A DNA stretch of 64,000 nucleotides. Origin: RGIG4140 sp045632845 (GTDB lineage Bacteria; Pseudomonadota; Alphaproteobacteria; CAAHEQ01; UBA3637). Under the pieces are notes generated by a model, which was not told where the DNA came from, did no database searches, and saw only the letters and a list, made by a program, of their open reading frames with translations. The DNA lies in assembly GCA_045632845.1 (NCBI GenBank), contig JAZQXL010000014.1, positions 1-64,000 of the forward strand, given 5' to 3'. Positions 42,011 to 50,188 of the stretch are shown piece by piece (the first letter of the stretch is position 1; the number at the start of each line of letters is the position of its first letter). Both the position numbers and the translations under genes were made by a program.

Positions 42011-42175
42011 ATGGGAAAAATAAGGGACGTTATTTTTCCCATTTTTTAAGGGGGTTATTGTCCATTTGTTGAATGTTAGATAAGGGAATAATTTTATTAT
42101 AAATTTTCAAAAAAAGGAGTTGCAATAATACTGTACTTATGCTATGGGAAAAATAACGTCCCTTATTTTTCCCAT
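42011..42175. mobile_element. MITE-like element, copy B (perfect 32-bp TIRs)
   Basis: 42011-42042 and 42144-42175 are perfect 32-bp inverted repeats. Each is itself a near-palindrome: 13-bp arms ATGGGAAAAATAA / TTATTTTTCCCAT around a 6-nt core GGGACG or CGTCCC. The ~100-bp interior is AT-rich and non-coding. On the minus strand it holds TTGCAA (42125-42120), 18 bp, TATAAT (42101-42096). No target duplication is evident. A diverged copy is at 1533-1694, also next to a prepilin gene. Confidence 0.65.
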
Positions 42176-42297
42176 GTCTAAATTTTAAATAACATTCTGA
42201 TTTATAAGGGTAAATAAAAATATTAAAATCATACAAAAACGCATGAACAACCCTTTAACTTAGCAGAACTTGTGTTTATAAAATTCTCTTCCAACAA

Positions 42298-44727
42298 TTA
42301 ACCCAAACCACCACGTCCTTTTGGCAAAGGAGATTTATCATTATTGTCAAAAGAAACCTGCTGTCCGCCTGCTTGGTCTTTTAAATAGCCTGCTGAATTG
42401 GGTTGACGCGCCCTTTCTTGTGCAACTTGATTGGACACAACATCGACCCCATCTGATAGAGTTTGTACCAAAACGCCATCGCCTTGAGCTTTCTTTTCAT
42501 CTTCCAAATATTTTAAAATTTCTAAATATTTTTTTCTGGTTTTAGGATGTATTTCTTCAATGGTAAAACTAAGACCTTTTTTAGCTGTTTCCTCAGCTTC
42601 TTGAATTAGTTCTGCTTTTTTTGCAGGATCTTTTTCATAATCCAACAACAGTTGAATGATCTTTATATCCCCACTTTGGATAGCTAATGTCAGAGGTGTC
42701 TTTCCATAACGATCTGCTTGATTGATTGGAGCTCCTTTTTCAAGCAAAAAACGAACCATTTCTTGATTATTACTTTCAACAGCTTGAAACAACACATTCC
42801 GACCTTTGTCATCCGTCAACGTCAAATCAGCACCGTTTTCAACCAAAAGTTTTGCCCCTTCTAAATTTCCAACACGCACAGCATTCCAAATGGGACCTCT
42901 AAACATTTTGTCACGAGAATTCACATCAGCCCCATTTTGAAGCAAAAATTTTAACATTTCTATTTTATCCTTGTGTCTTACTGCTGCTTGCAAGGGCGTA
43001 TCTCTAGATTCATCAACCGCATTAATGCTCGCCCCATTTTGAAGCAAAAACTTTGCACCCTCGATGTTACCCGCCATCACAGCATGAAAAAGTGGTGTTC
43101 GCCCCCGTTCATCCACAGCGCTGACAGATGCCCCTTGTTCAACCAAAAATTGCATTGCAGGCAGATAACTTTTACTTCTACAAGCTGTATGTAATGGTGT
43201 TTCAGCTCTTGAATTTCTTTGTTCAACATCCACCCCATTGGCAAACAAAAATTTGAGCGCATCAGTGCTCTTGGCTCGCACAGCTGCATGGGCTGATTTT
43301 CCATAAAACGCATCTTCAACATCCAAACGAGCCCCGTTTTGAAGCAAAATTTGCATTTCTTGAACATCCCCTTTTGCTGCCGATTGGTTCATATAAGCAT
43401 CTCTCACACCGATTTTAGCATTGATATCAATTCCTCTTGAAATTAAAAAACGCAACATGTTGGAATCTTTTTTCTTTAACGCAGCAGCAACCAAATCAAC
43501 CGACTGGTGAACTTTTTTCAAATCCAACCCTTGAGCCTCAAGCAGATTAAGCATTTCAACATTTCCATTTAAAACAGCTTGTCTTATGGCGTCAGATGAT
43601 CCCCGTTCCCCCGTTTGAAGTTTTGCCCCATGATTAATCAATAATTTCACCATTTCTAAATTATTGCTCATCACAGCCGTTGTCAAAGCCGTTTTGCCCA
43701 TAAACACATCTTGGTTCACATCCACATTTAATGAAAGCAAAAATTTGACCATTTTTGTATCATTCTTTTCAACTGCCACAGTCAATAATGAATCAAAAGC
43801 ACCACCCGAGTTATGCAAGTCAGCCCCTTTGTCAAGCAACAGCTGCACCAATGGAATATTTTGCGTGCCAACAGCCATCAACAATGCTTTTTTGCCTCCA
43901 CTGAGTGTTTGGTTGGGATCCATCCCCTTTTCGAGCAAATATTGCACCATATCCAACCGGCCTGATGCAATGGAAGCATCCAACAACAAAGGTGACAACT
44001 TACCCGCTTGATCAACCCCACCCCCTTTTGAAACAACCAAACGCACCATTTCAAGGTTTCCATTTCTAATTGCATTGCTCAATGCTGTAATAACTTGAGT
44101 GTTATATTTCAAATCAGCCCCATGGTCCAAGAAAAGTGAAACCATTTCCAAATCACCCTCATTAATGGCGCTTAAAAAAACATTCTGACTCATTGAACTA
44201 TTATTATTCACATTGGCACCACTTTTAACCAAAAAGCGAACCATTTCAAAATTCTTTTGCTTATACGCCACAGACAACAAAGAATCATTCCCCATGTCCA
44301 TATCAACAGGAGCGCCCCTATTAACCAAAAGCTTTGCCATTTGAAGGTTTCCTGAACACACTGCAGCGTACAATGGTGATTGCGTCGTGTGAGATGAAAT
44401 TTTGGGATCAGCCCCCTTGTCAAGCAACAATTTTGCAACTTTCATATTCCCACGGCGAACAGCTATTTCCAAAGGATTTACCCCTCGTAAGTTTTTCTTA
44501 TTCGGATTGGCCCCAGCAGCCAATAACATCTGAATAATCTCCACATCTTCAGACATAACCGCATTCATCAACGGGGTGTTATCATGCTCATTTTCTTGAT
44601 TAAAAAAAACAGCGTTGTTTTTATACTTATTGCACAACTTCCGAACATCTGCCCTATCCCCAACAAAAATAGCGTACAACAATTTGTTATAATCTGTATC
44701 TCTTGTTTTTGAAGAAACGCGCGCCAT
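42298..44727 (-). CDS. Large ANK-repeat protein (>20 repeats)
   Basis: 809 residues from ATG 44727 (MARVSSKTRDTDYNK), preceded by AGGGGGACAAA; the longer frame start has no site. Almost the whole chain is a continuous ankyrin solenoid of more than twenty repeats, most with the unusual phrase (L/N)LEMVKLL(I/V/L)..GA, which makes it a distinct lineage from the minus-strand set at 4-20 kb. A helical C-cap and short disordered tail follow (NDKSPLPKGRGGLG). No signal peptide or catalytic domain. Confidence 0.87.
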   Translation of the reverse strand: MARVSSKTRDTDYNKLLYAIFVGDRADVRKLCNKYKNNAVFFNQENEHDNTPLMNAVMSEDVEIIQMLLAAGANPNKKNLRGVNPLEIAVRRGNMKVAKLLLDKGADPKISSHTTQSPLYAAVCSGNLQMAKLLVNRGAPVDMDMGNDSLLSVAYKQKNFEMVRFLVKSGANVNNNSSMSQNVFLSAINEGDLEMVSLFLDHGADLKYNTQVITALSNAIRNGNLEMVRLVVSKGGGVDQAGKLSPLLLDASIASGRLDMVQYLLEKGMDPNQTLSGGKKALLMAVGTQNIPLVQLLLDKGADLHNSGGAFDSLLTVAVEKNDTKMVKFLLSLNVDVNQDVFMGKTALTTAVMSNNLEMVKLLINHGAKLQTGERGSSDAIRQAVLNGNVEMLNLLEAQGLDLKKVHQSVDLVAAALKKKDSNMLRFLISRGIDINAKIGVRDAYMNQSAAKGDVQEMQILLQNGARLDVEDAFYGKSAHAAVRAKSTDALKFLFANGVDVEQRNSRAETPLHTACRSKSYLPAMQFLVEQGASVSAVDERGRTPLFHAVMAGNIEGAKFLLQNGASINAVDESRDTPLQAAVRHKDKIEMLKFLLQNGADVNSRDKMFRGPIWNAVRVGNLEGAKLLVENGADLTLTDDKGRNVLFQAVESNNQEMVRFLLEKGAPINQADRYGKTPLTLAIQSGDIKIIQLLLDYEKDPAKKAELIQEAEETAKKGLSFTIEEIHPKTRKKYLEILKYLEDEKKAQGDGVLVQTLSDGVDVVSNQVAQERARQPNSAGYLKDQAGGQQVSFDNNDKSPLPKGRGGLG

Positions 44728-44847
44728 TTTGTCCCCCTGTTTTCTATTCAATTTAAAAATAATATACCACCAAACAAAAGGGGTTGTAAAATGTTTTTTA
44801 TCCTTTTTTTTCTTTTTTTAATTCCAACGCATTAGCAAAAAAACAAC

Positions 44848-45318
44848 CTAAACCCCTCTTGGGCGTGCAAAATTAAAAACTGTTTTTTTTAATCGAATGG
44901 CTTTTTGCATGGTTTGATACGCACCCCCAAAAGGTGTAATCACATAACAAATCATAAAATCACAATTTTTTGCCATATACATATTGCGTTTTAAAATGGA
45001 AAACTTGGGAAAATAAAGTTTATCTGGGTCAAAGTATGACAAGCTGTCAAAAGCTTCTTCTTCAAAAAAAACGCCTTTTTTCCTTCCCTGTTTGGTTGGA
45101 TAGGGTAAAATCAAATGCATAGAGATGTGTGAATATTTGTTGCTTAAGTTTCTGACAATTCCTGTACAATCAGCATCAAACCGACCATAAGCGCCAAACC
45201 AAAATGTATCAACATTTTCTTTTTCAATCAAATCAATCAATGTGGATTGAATGCTCTCTTGCACCTCTCTTGTTATTACACTATCTCGATGACCAAAAAA
45301 AGTGCAAATTTTCCCCAT
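44848..45318 (-). CDS. SLOG-like (Rossmann) protein
   Basis: 156 residues from ATG 45318 (MGKICTFFGHRDSV), preceded by AAAGGGGGGTGTG. The opening beta-strand and loop CTFFGHRD, then VDTFWFGAYGRFD and KNCDFMICYV...GGAY resemble SLOG/DUF1273-type proteins (DprA/LOG superfamily), which bind nucleotides or nucleotide-derived ligands. Some SLOG proteins act in phage-defence or stress systems, but nothing here proves that. The gene lies immediately downstream of two tandem structured RNAs on the same strand, so it may be transcribed through, or regulated by, the nearer one. Confidence 0.6.
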   Translation of the reverse strand: MGKICTFFGHRDSVITREVQESIQSTLIDLIEKENVDTFWFGAYGRFDADCTGIVRNLSNKYSHISMHLILPYPTKQGRKKGVFFEEEAFDSLSYFDPDKLYFPKFSILKRNMYMAKNCDFMICYVITPFGGAYQTMQKAIRLKKTVFNFARPRGV

Positions 45319-45350
45319 CACACCCCCCTTAAAGTTTATCTTCACCCAAA

Positions 45351-45590
45351 GATAAACCCACCTCTTTTAGGAGGCGGGTGGATGTTCACAACTACTACAT
45401 CAAGAAAATAGTCCTACCTATTTAAGGCGGAGCCTTTTATTCAGTAGGCATCCACCCTTTAAATATGCACTAACGTGCTTTTTAAAAAGCAGATGCCCGT
45501 TTGACTTTGGTCTATCATAATATAAACCAACGACCTCGATGTAATCGGGTTGTGACACCCTAGTTGGGATTAGGCGTTTCCCAACAAAAA
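45351..45590 (-). ncRNA. Structured RNA, tandem copy 1
   Basis: Predicted minus-strand transcript of ~235 nt starting near 45587. Elements in transcript order: a GTTGGGA/TCCCAAC hairpin (45585-45563); one arm of a long-range stem (45554-45535); TGCTTTTTAAAAAGCA and GCACGTTAGTGC hairpins; a GGGTGGATG/CATCCACCC stem enclosing a CCTAC/GTAGG and AAGGC/GCCTT hairpin; the second arm (45404-45387); and a CCCGCCTC/GAGGTGGG hairpin (45378-45357) followed by TTTATCTTT as terminator. Both the terminator stem and the long-range stem use G-U pairs on this strand that would be A-C on the other, which sets the orientation. I recognise no known RNA family. Confidence 0.6.
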
Positions 45591-45592
45591 AG

Positions 45593-45621
45593 AGTATATC
45601 AACATTCATTTAACTTTTCAA
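45593..45621 (-). promoter_or_regulatory. Promoter of structured RNA copy 1
   Basis: Minus strand TTGAAA (45621-45616), 17-bp spacer, TATACT (45598-45593). Confidence 0.7.
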
Positions 45622-45667
45622 CTGAAAATTTTAAACCCGCCTTGGATGATATCTCTGTTTGCCCAAA

Positions 45668-45910
45668 GATAAACCCACCTCTTTTAGGAGGCGGGTGGAT
45701 GTTCGAAACTATAACCAAAGAGTAAATAGTCCTACCTATTCAAGGCGGAGCCTTTTATTCAGTAGGCATCCACCCTTTAAATATGCACTAACGTGCTTTT
45801 TAAAAAGCAGATGCCCTTTTGACTTTGGTCTATCATAACATAAACCATCGCCCTCTTTGGTTATCGGGTTTCGACACCCGAGTTGGGATTAGGCGTTTCC
45901 CAACAAAAAA
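45668..45910 (-). ncRNA. Structured RNA, tandem copy 2
   Basis: Same architecture as copy 1, offset 317-319 bp and highly similar except in two places: 45704-45722 and 45853-45873. These two stretches are complementary to each other (CGAAAC with GTTTCG; ATAACCAAAGAG with CTCTTTGGTTAT). In copy 1 the corresponding stretches have different sequence but are again complementary (CACAAC with GTTGTG; TACATC with GATGTA). This is a rewritten but conserved stem. The arm from 45704 lies in the loop of the GGGTGGATG stem, so the pairing would be a pseudoknot. Confidence 0.6.
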
Positions 45911-45911
45911 G

Positions 45912-45941
45912 AGTATATCACAACATCAAAAAAAATAGCAA
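45912..45941 (-). promoter_or_regulatory. Promoter of structured RNA copy 2
   Basis: Minus strand TTGCTA (45941-45936), 18-bp spacer, TATACT (45917-45912). Confidence 0.6.
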
Positions 45942-46141
45942 GTATATTTTTTAATTTACCCCTACCCCATAAAAAAAAGCCTTTTAAAAAGGATCAAAAG
46001 ACTTCAGATAAACAAACCCCAAGTTCGTATATAACCCCCAAACAAACTGGTATTAGAAGCGTTTTAAAGCGATGGATAAGAAGAAACCCCTCTTTCAACA
46101 GCCCAGCGGAATAAAAGACTCAAAAGGTTTTAAATAAAGTT
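45942..46141. other. Intergenic spacer, no gene seen
   Basis: AT-rich, with a short AAAGCC/GGCTTT-like stem near 45978 and CCCCAAGTTCG at about 46007-46017. That sequence repeats the arm of the hairpin at 46142-46189. Confidence 0.4.
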
Positions 46142-46218
46142 TTCCCCAAGTTCGACGTGTACAAAAAACGTACACGAGAACTTGGGGAAGGCTTTAGATG
46201 AAGCCTTTTCAGGCTTTT
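46142..46218 (-). terminator. Double hairpin after pflB
   Basis: Past the pflB stop, AAGGCTTCATCTAAAGCCTT forms a first stem. A large imperfect palindrome follows (46142-46189: TTCCCCAAGTTC and GAACTTGGGGAA around CGTGTAC/GTACACG). Together they probably end transcription or protect the 3' end. The T run is poor. Confidence 0.6.
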
Positions 46219-46220
46219 AT

Positions 46221-48464
46221 TTAAATCTTTTCGTGGAAGGTACGGCTAATAACATCCATTTGTTGCTCACGTGTGAGCTTGATGAAGTTAACAGCGTAAC
46301 CTGAAACACGGATTGTGAGCTGTGGATATTGTTCTGGATGTTCCATAGCATCTTTGAGTGTTTCACGGTTCAAAACGTTAACGTTGATGTGTTGACCTGA
46401 ATTTCCACAATAACCATCGAGCAAGCTTGTGAGGTTAGAAATTTGAATTTCTTTTGTTTTACCTAATGAGCTTGGGATGATTGTGAATGTGTTTGAAATA
46501 CCATCTTGTGCGTGTTCAAATGGCAATTTTGCAACGGAACAAAGAGATGCAACAGCACCATTTGTGTCACGGCCATGCAATGGGTTAGCACCTGGAGCAA
46601 ATGGAACGCCTGCTTGACGACCATCTGGTGTTGCACCAGTCTTTTTACCATACACAACGTTTGAAGTAATTGTCAAAACAGATTGTGTTGGAACTGCATT
46701 GCGATAGATTGGTAAACGACGGATTTTATCCATAAATTGTTTAACAACACGGCGAGCGATTGCGTCAACACGTTCATCGTTGTTACCATATTTTGGATAA
46801 TCGCCTTCAATTTCATAATTTGTAGCAAGACCACGTTCATCACGAATGATTTTGACTTTTGCATATTTAACAGCTGACAATGAGTCAACAACAATTGAAA
46901 GACCTGCAATACCGCAACCTAATGTTCTGACAACATCTTTGTCATGCAATGCAAGCATTGATTTTTCATAAGAATATTTGTCATGCATATAGTGGATGAT
47001 GTTAAGTGCGTTCACATATGTTTCTGCAAGCCAATCCATCATCTTGTCAAATTTACGTTCAAGTTCTTCGCTTTCCAAATAATCGCCTGTGATTGGAGCA
47101 AATTCAGGACCAACTTGTGCACCTGATTTTTCATCTTTACCACCGTTGATAGCGTAGAGAAGAGTTTTTGCCAAGTTTGCACGAGCACCGAAGAATTGCA
47201 TTTGTTTACCAATACGCATTGGAGAAACGCAGCAAGCAATACCATAGTCATCACCAAAGAAACCGCGCATCAAATCATCATTTTCATATTGAATTGATGA
47301 TGTGTCAATTGACACTTTAGCACAGAAATCTTTAAAGCCTTGTGGCAATGCATTTGCCCAAAGAACTGTGAGGTTTGGTTCTGGAGCTGGGCCCAAGTTG
47401 TAAAGTGTGTGTAAAACACGGAAAGAGTTCTTTGTTACCAAAGTTCTACCGTCAATACCCATACCACCGATTGATTCTGTTACCCATACTGGGTCACCTG
47501 AGAAGAGTTCATTGTATTCAGGTGTTCTTAAGAAACGAACCATACGGAGTTTGATGACCAAGTCATCCATCATTTCTTGAGCTTGAGCTTCTGTGATGAT
47601 ACCTTTTTTAAGGTCTCTTTCAATGTAAATGTCAAGGAATGTTGAGATACGGCCAATACTCATAGCAGCACCGTTTTGATCTTTAATTGCTGCTAAGTAA
47701 CCAAAGTATGTCCATTGAATAGCTTCTTTAGCTGTTGTAGCTGGTTTTGAAATGTCAAGACCATATTCAGCAGCCATTTTTTTCATATCCATCAAAGCTT
47801 TGATTTGTTCTGCAATTTCTTCTCTTTCACGAATTGTGTCAGCAGTCATTGAAGCTAAATCTGTCAAAGCTTTTTGTTCATTTTTATCTTGGATCAAACG
47901 ATCGATACCATAAAGAGCGATTCTTCTGTAGTCACCAATGATACGACCACGACCATAAGCATCAGGAAGACCTGTGATAATACCACTTTTACGGCAGGCT
48001 CTGATATCTGGTGTGTAAGCGTCAAAAACACCATCGTTGTGTGTTTTTCTATAAGTTGTGAAAACTTCTGTTACTTTTGGATCCAATGGCAAGTTATAAG
48101 CTTGGCATGAACCTTCAACCATGCGGTAACCACCATAAGGCATCAAAGCTCTTTTAAGTGGTGCATCTGTTTGAAGACCAACAATCACTTCTTCGTCTTT
48201 ATTGATATAACCAGCTTTGTGAGATGTGATTGATGAAACAACTGATGTGTCTGCATCTAAAAGACCGTTATTTTCACGTTCTTTTTTCATCAATTCAGCA
48301 ACTGTTTTCCACATTTTTTGAGTGCGTTCTGTTGCAGCTGCTAAGAAAGAATCATCCCCCTCATAAGGAGTGTAGTTATTGACAATAAAATCACGAACGT
48401 TGATTTCATCTTGCCATTTACTTGTTTTAAAGCCATCCCAGGCTTGTACTGATGAATTTTCCAT
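46221..48464 (-). CDS. pflB: Formate C-acetyltransferase (pyruvate formate-lyase)
   Basis: 747 residues from ATG 48464 (MENSSVQAWDGFK), preceded by AAGAAGGATAAAATT; this matches the family's usual ~750-760. It splits pyruvate and CoA into formate and acetyl-CoA in the cytoplasm under anoxia. The catalytic Cys-Cys pair is in YGIACCVSPMR (~410), and the glycyl-radical site is in RVSGYAVNF near the C-terminus (~723). The radical requires a PflA activase, which is not in this window. The gene is monocistronic with its own promoter. Codon use is smoother than in the ANK genes around it, as expected for a highly expressed core enzyme. Confidence 0.97.
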   Translation of the reverse strand: MENSSVQAWDGFKTSKWQDEINVRDFIVNNYTPYEGDDSFLAAATERTQKMWKTVAELMKKERENNGLLDADTSVVSSITSHKAGYINKDEEVIVGLQTDAPLKRALMPYGGYRMVEGSCQAYNLPLDPKVTEVFTTYRKTHNDGVFDAYTPDIRACRKSGIITGLPDAYGRGRIIGDYRRIALYGIDRLIQDKNEQKALTDLASMTADTIREREEIAEQIKALMDMKKMAAEYGLDISKPATTAKEAIQWTYFGYLAAIKDQNGAAMSIGRISTFLDIYIERDLKKGIITEAQAQEMMDDLVIKLRMVRFLRTPEYNELFSGDPVWVTESIGGMGIDGRTLVTKNSFRVLHTLYNLGPAPEPNLTVLWANALPQGFKDFCAKVSIDTSSIQYENDDLMRGFFGDDYGIACCVSPMRIGKQMQFFGARANLAKTLLYAINGGKDEKSGAQVGPEFAPITGDYLESEELERKFDKMMDWLAETYVNALNIIHYMHDKYSYEKSMLALHDKDVVRTLGCGIAGLSIVVDSLSAVKYAKVKIIRDERGLATNYEIEGDYPKYGNNDERVDAIARRVVKQFMDKIRRLPIYRNAVPTQSVLTITSNVVYGKKTGATPDGRQAGVPFAPGANPLHGRDTNGAVASLCSVAKLPFEHAQDGISNTFTIIPSSLGKTKEIQISNLTSLLDGYCGNSGQHINVNVLNRETLKDAMEHPEQYPQLTIRVSGYAVNFIKLTREQQMDVISRTFHEKI

Positions 48465-48582
48465 AATTTTATCCTTCTTTATGTTATTTCCGACCAAATA
48501 AGAGGAAGCTTTATAATCACAACCCCTCTTACAAAACCCCTTTTGCTTAAAGCTTTTTACAGGTCCGGATTGCTTGCGACGT

Positions 48583-48611
48583 ATATTAGCACGATGGATT
48601 TTTTTTTGCAA
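48583..48611 (-). promoter_or_regulatory. Promoter of pflB
   Basis: Minus strand TTGCAA (48611-48606), 17-bp spacer, TAATAT (48588-48583). This leaves a ~110-nt leader. Confidence 0.6.
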
Positions 48612-48643
48612 GAAAAATCTTAAATTCAACATCAAAAAAAAGC

Positions 48644-48672
48644 TTTTGACTTTCAAAAAACTATGGTATACT
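48644..48672 (+). promoter_or_regulatory. Promoter of HExxH gene at 48710
   Basis: Extended -10 TATGGTATACT (TATACT at 48667-48672) with TTTTGA at 17-bp, or TTGACT at 15-bp, spacing. The same extended -10 occurs at 52570-52580. Confidence 0.6.
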
Positions 48673-48709
48673 AAAAGTTGGGGAAAATATATTTTCATAG
48701 GGAAAAATC

Positions 48710-50044
48710 ATGAGCGAAAATTCATCTTCTCATCAACTTTTTGAAGGCCAAACAACACACCCGCTGTCAAAAGAGGAAAAAGCTGAACTTTTAAAAAAAT
48801 GCCGTCTTGTCAATCCAGATGAAAACTCCAACCAACGATTTTCTGACGCTATTGACCTGCTCAATCAAACACCAACAGGCGCTCAAACACTCAGACACAT
48901 GCTTGAAGCCGATGACACTTTTCGTTTTGATATGAAGGGTGACCCCTCTTTAACATCTGTTGCAGGTTATAGCATCAAAAGAGATGTGGTCACCTTTCAC
49001 GCCAACCTAATGAATGAACCTGTTCAGTTAGCCGCAGGTTTGGCGCATGAAGCAACACATGACCTTCAATCAAGCATGGCAAAACACCTTTTTAGAGCAT
49101 TGAAAGGAAAAACCGCTTCAAAAGTCCTCTATGACGCTGAAGCACAAGCCTTAACCCAACAATTAGCATATGAATTAGATATAAATTCCGCCTCTGATTT
49201 TCAAATTGACACCCTCGCACAAGGAAACGAAGAAAATGGTATGTCTCCTGAAGAAGCGCGAGAAGATGCTATCAGTTACATTGCACAATCCGATAACGAG
49301 TACAATCAAGTTTATGCTGCCAGTTACAAAATGTGGCGAGCCTATGCGGATAATCCCGAGACAACCCCAAAAGGGTGTTTAAAATTCACTCCCAAAGATG
49401 GTGTGGATGTTGAAGCTGCAAAAGAGGCTTATGCTAAGCAAATGGCTTCACAACACACCAGAGCCATCTATAGCAAAGATTTTGTTGCCCATGCTTATCC
49501 AGAAACAAGCGATGAAAAAGCCACACACTTCAATGCTGAACAGACAGTAAATACAGCCATTGCCTACCGAGAAAAAGATAACAAATCTCAGGCACAAATA
49601 ACAGTCCCCTTTGAAATGGTTGAAGATATGAAAAAACGCAATCCACTTATTCGTCAACCAGATTACAACCCCATTCGAAAAGCACATGGACAACCCGAGG
49701 TTAAATATGCCTCTAAGGTTAATCAAGAAGATAAAGAAGCAACTCTTTCAAGCGCTGATAAGCAAGAAGTGGTGGCGCCCCAAACGCCTGAACAAACAGC
49801 TTCAAGTGAAGGCGCCATTCAAGCACCTCAAACAGCTTTGGCACAAACAGAAGCACCCGTTCAAACACCAACAGCACCATTAACAAACAATGACCCTTCT
49901 TTAGAAACACAAGAAGTCAAAACCTCCCACCCTTCAAAAAACAGCATGGCAGCAACCCTTTCAATCCACGGGCAAAACATTTCTCAAGAAAATGAGATAA
50001 ACCCAATCACTCTTCAACAAATGAATGGGGAAAGAACCGCTTAA
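48710..50044 (+). CDS. Putative HExxH metallopeptidase-like protein
   Basis: 444 residues; ATAGGGAAAAATC precedes the ATG. At about residue 109, LAAGLAHEATHDLQSS holds an HExxH zinc-binding motif, and ~35 residues later YDAEAQALTQQLAYELD offers a Glu as third ligand, as in zincin peptidases. The order (substrate-strand-like segment, HExxH helix, E helix) parallels the ANK-linked domains at 11826 and 16030, but with no ankyrin repeats. From ~330 on the chain is Pro/Thr/Gln-rich and probably disordered. No signal peptide. Activity is inferred only. Confidence 0.7.
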   Translation: MSENSSSHQLFEGQTTHPLSKEEKAELLKKCRLVNPDENSNQRFSDAIDLLNQTPTGAQTLRHMLEADDTFRFDMKGDPSLTSVAGYSIKRDVVTFHANLMNEPVQLAAGLAHEATHDLQSSMAKHLFRALKGKTASKVLYDAEAQALTQQLAYELDINSASDFQIDTLAQGNEENGMSPEEAREDAISYIAQSDNEYNQVYAASYKMWRAYADNPETTPKGCLKFTPKDGVDVEAAKEAYAKQMASQHTRAIYSKDFVAHAYPETSDEKATHFNAEQTVNTAIAYREKDNKSQAQITVPFEMVEDMKKRNPLIRQPDYNPIRKAHGQPEVKYASKVNQEDKEATLSSADKQEVVAPQTPEQTASSEGAIQAPQTALAQTEAPVQTPTAPLTNNDPSLETQEVKTSHPSKNSMAATLSIHGQNISQENEINPITLQQMNGERTA

Positions 50045-50065
50045 TTTCATTTTAATTTTAAGCAC

Positions 50066-50092
50066 AAAAAAAACAGCCTTAAAGCTGTTCAA
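50066..50092 (-). terminator. Rho-independent terminator
   Basis: AACAGC-TTTAAG-GCTGTT hairpin followed by T8 on the minus strand, after the ANK gene at 50189. Confidence 0.7.
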
Positions 50093-50131
50093 TCAAACAC
50101 ATCACAAAAAAATTTCACAAGGTACAAGGAA

Positions 50132-50170
50132 GGCGCTTTATCAAAAGGGAGGAATAAAAGATAAAGCGCC
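50132..50170. other. Stem-loop with an SD-like loop
   Basis: GGCGCTTTATC (50132-50142) pairs perfectly with GATAAAGCGCC (50160-50170). The loop contains GGGAGGA. No T run follows on either strand. It lies between the convergent genes at 48710 and 50189. Confidence 0.6.
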
Positions 50171-50188
50171 TAGCTTGTTCGTCTGCAC

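Noticed and set aside
42030..42236. 68-codon frame across the inverted-repeat element
   Set aside because: It spans one terminal repeat and AT-rich interior, with no ribosome site; not shared by the other copy.
45418..45609. 63-codon minus-strand frame in the structured RNA
   Set aside because: The second RNA copy does not conserve the frame, whereas RNA pairing is conserved.
45701..45712. GTTCGAAAC as a tRNA T-loop
   Set aside because: No acceptor, D or anticodon arms can be built around it; it belongs to the repeated structured RNA. No tRNA or rRNA gene was found in the window.
46142..46189. Large palindrome after pflB as an origin or regulator site
   Set aside because: Position just past the pflB stop with a second hairpin fits a transcription end better; no other support.
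46221..48698. Longer N-terminus for pyruvate formate-lyase
   Set aside because: The extra 78 residues are unlike the family, overlap the promoter, and the ribosome site marks ATG 48464.
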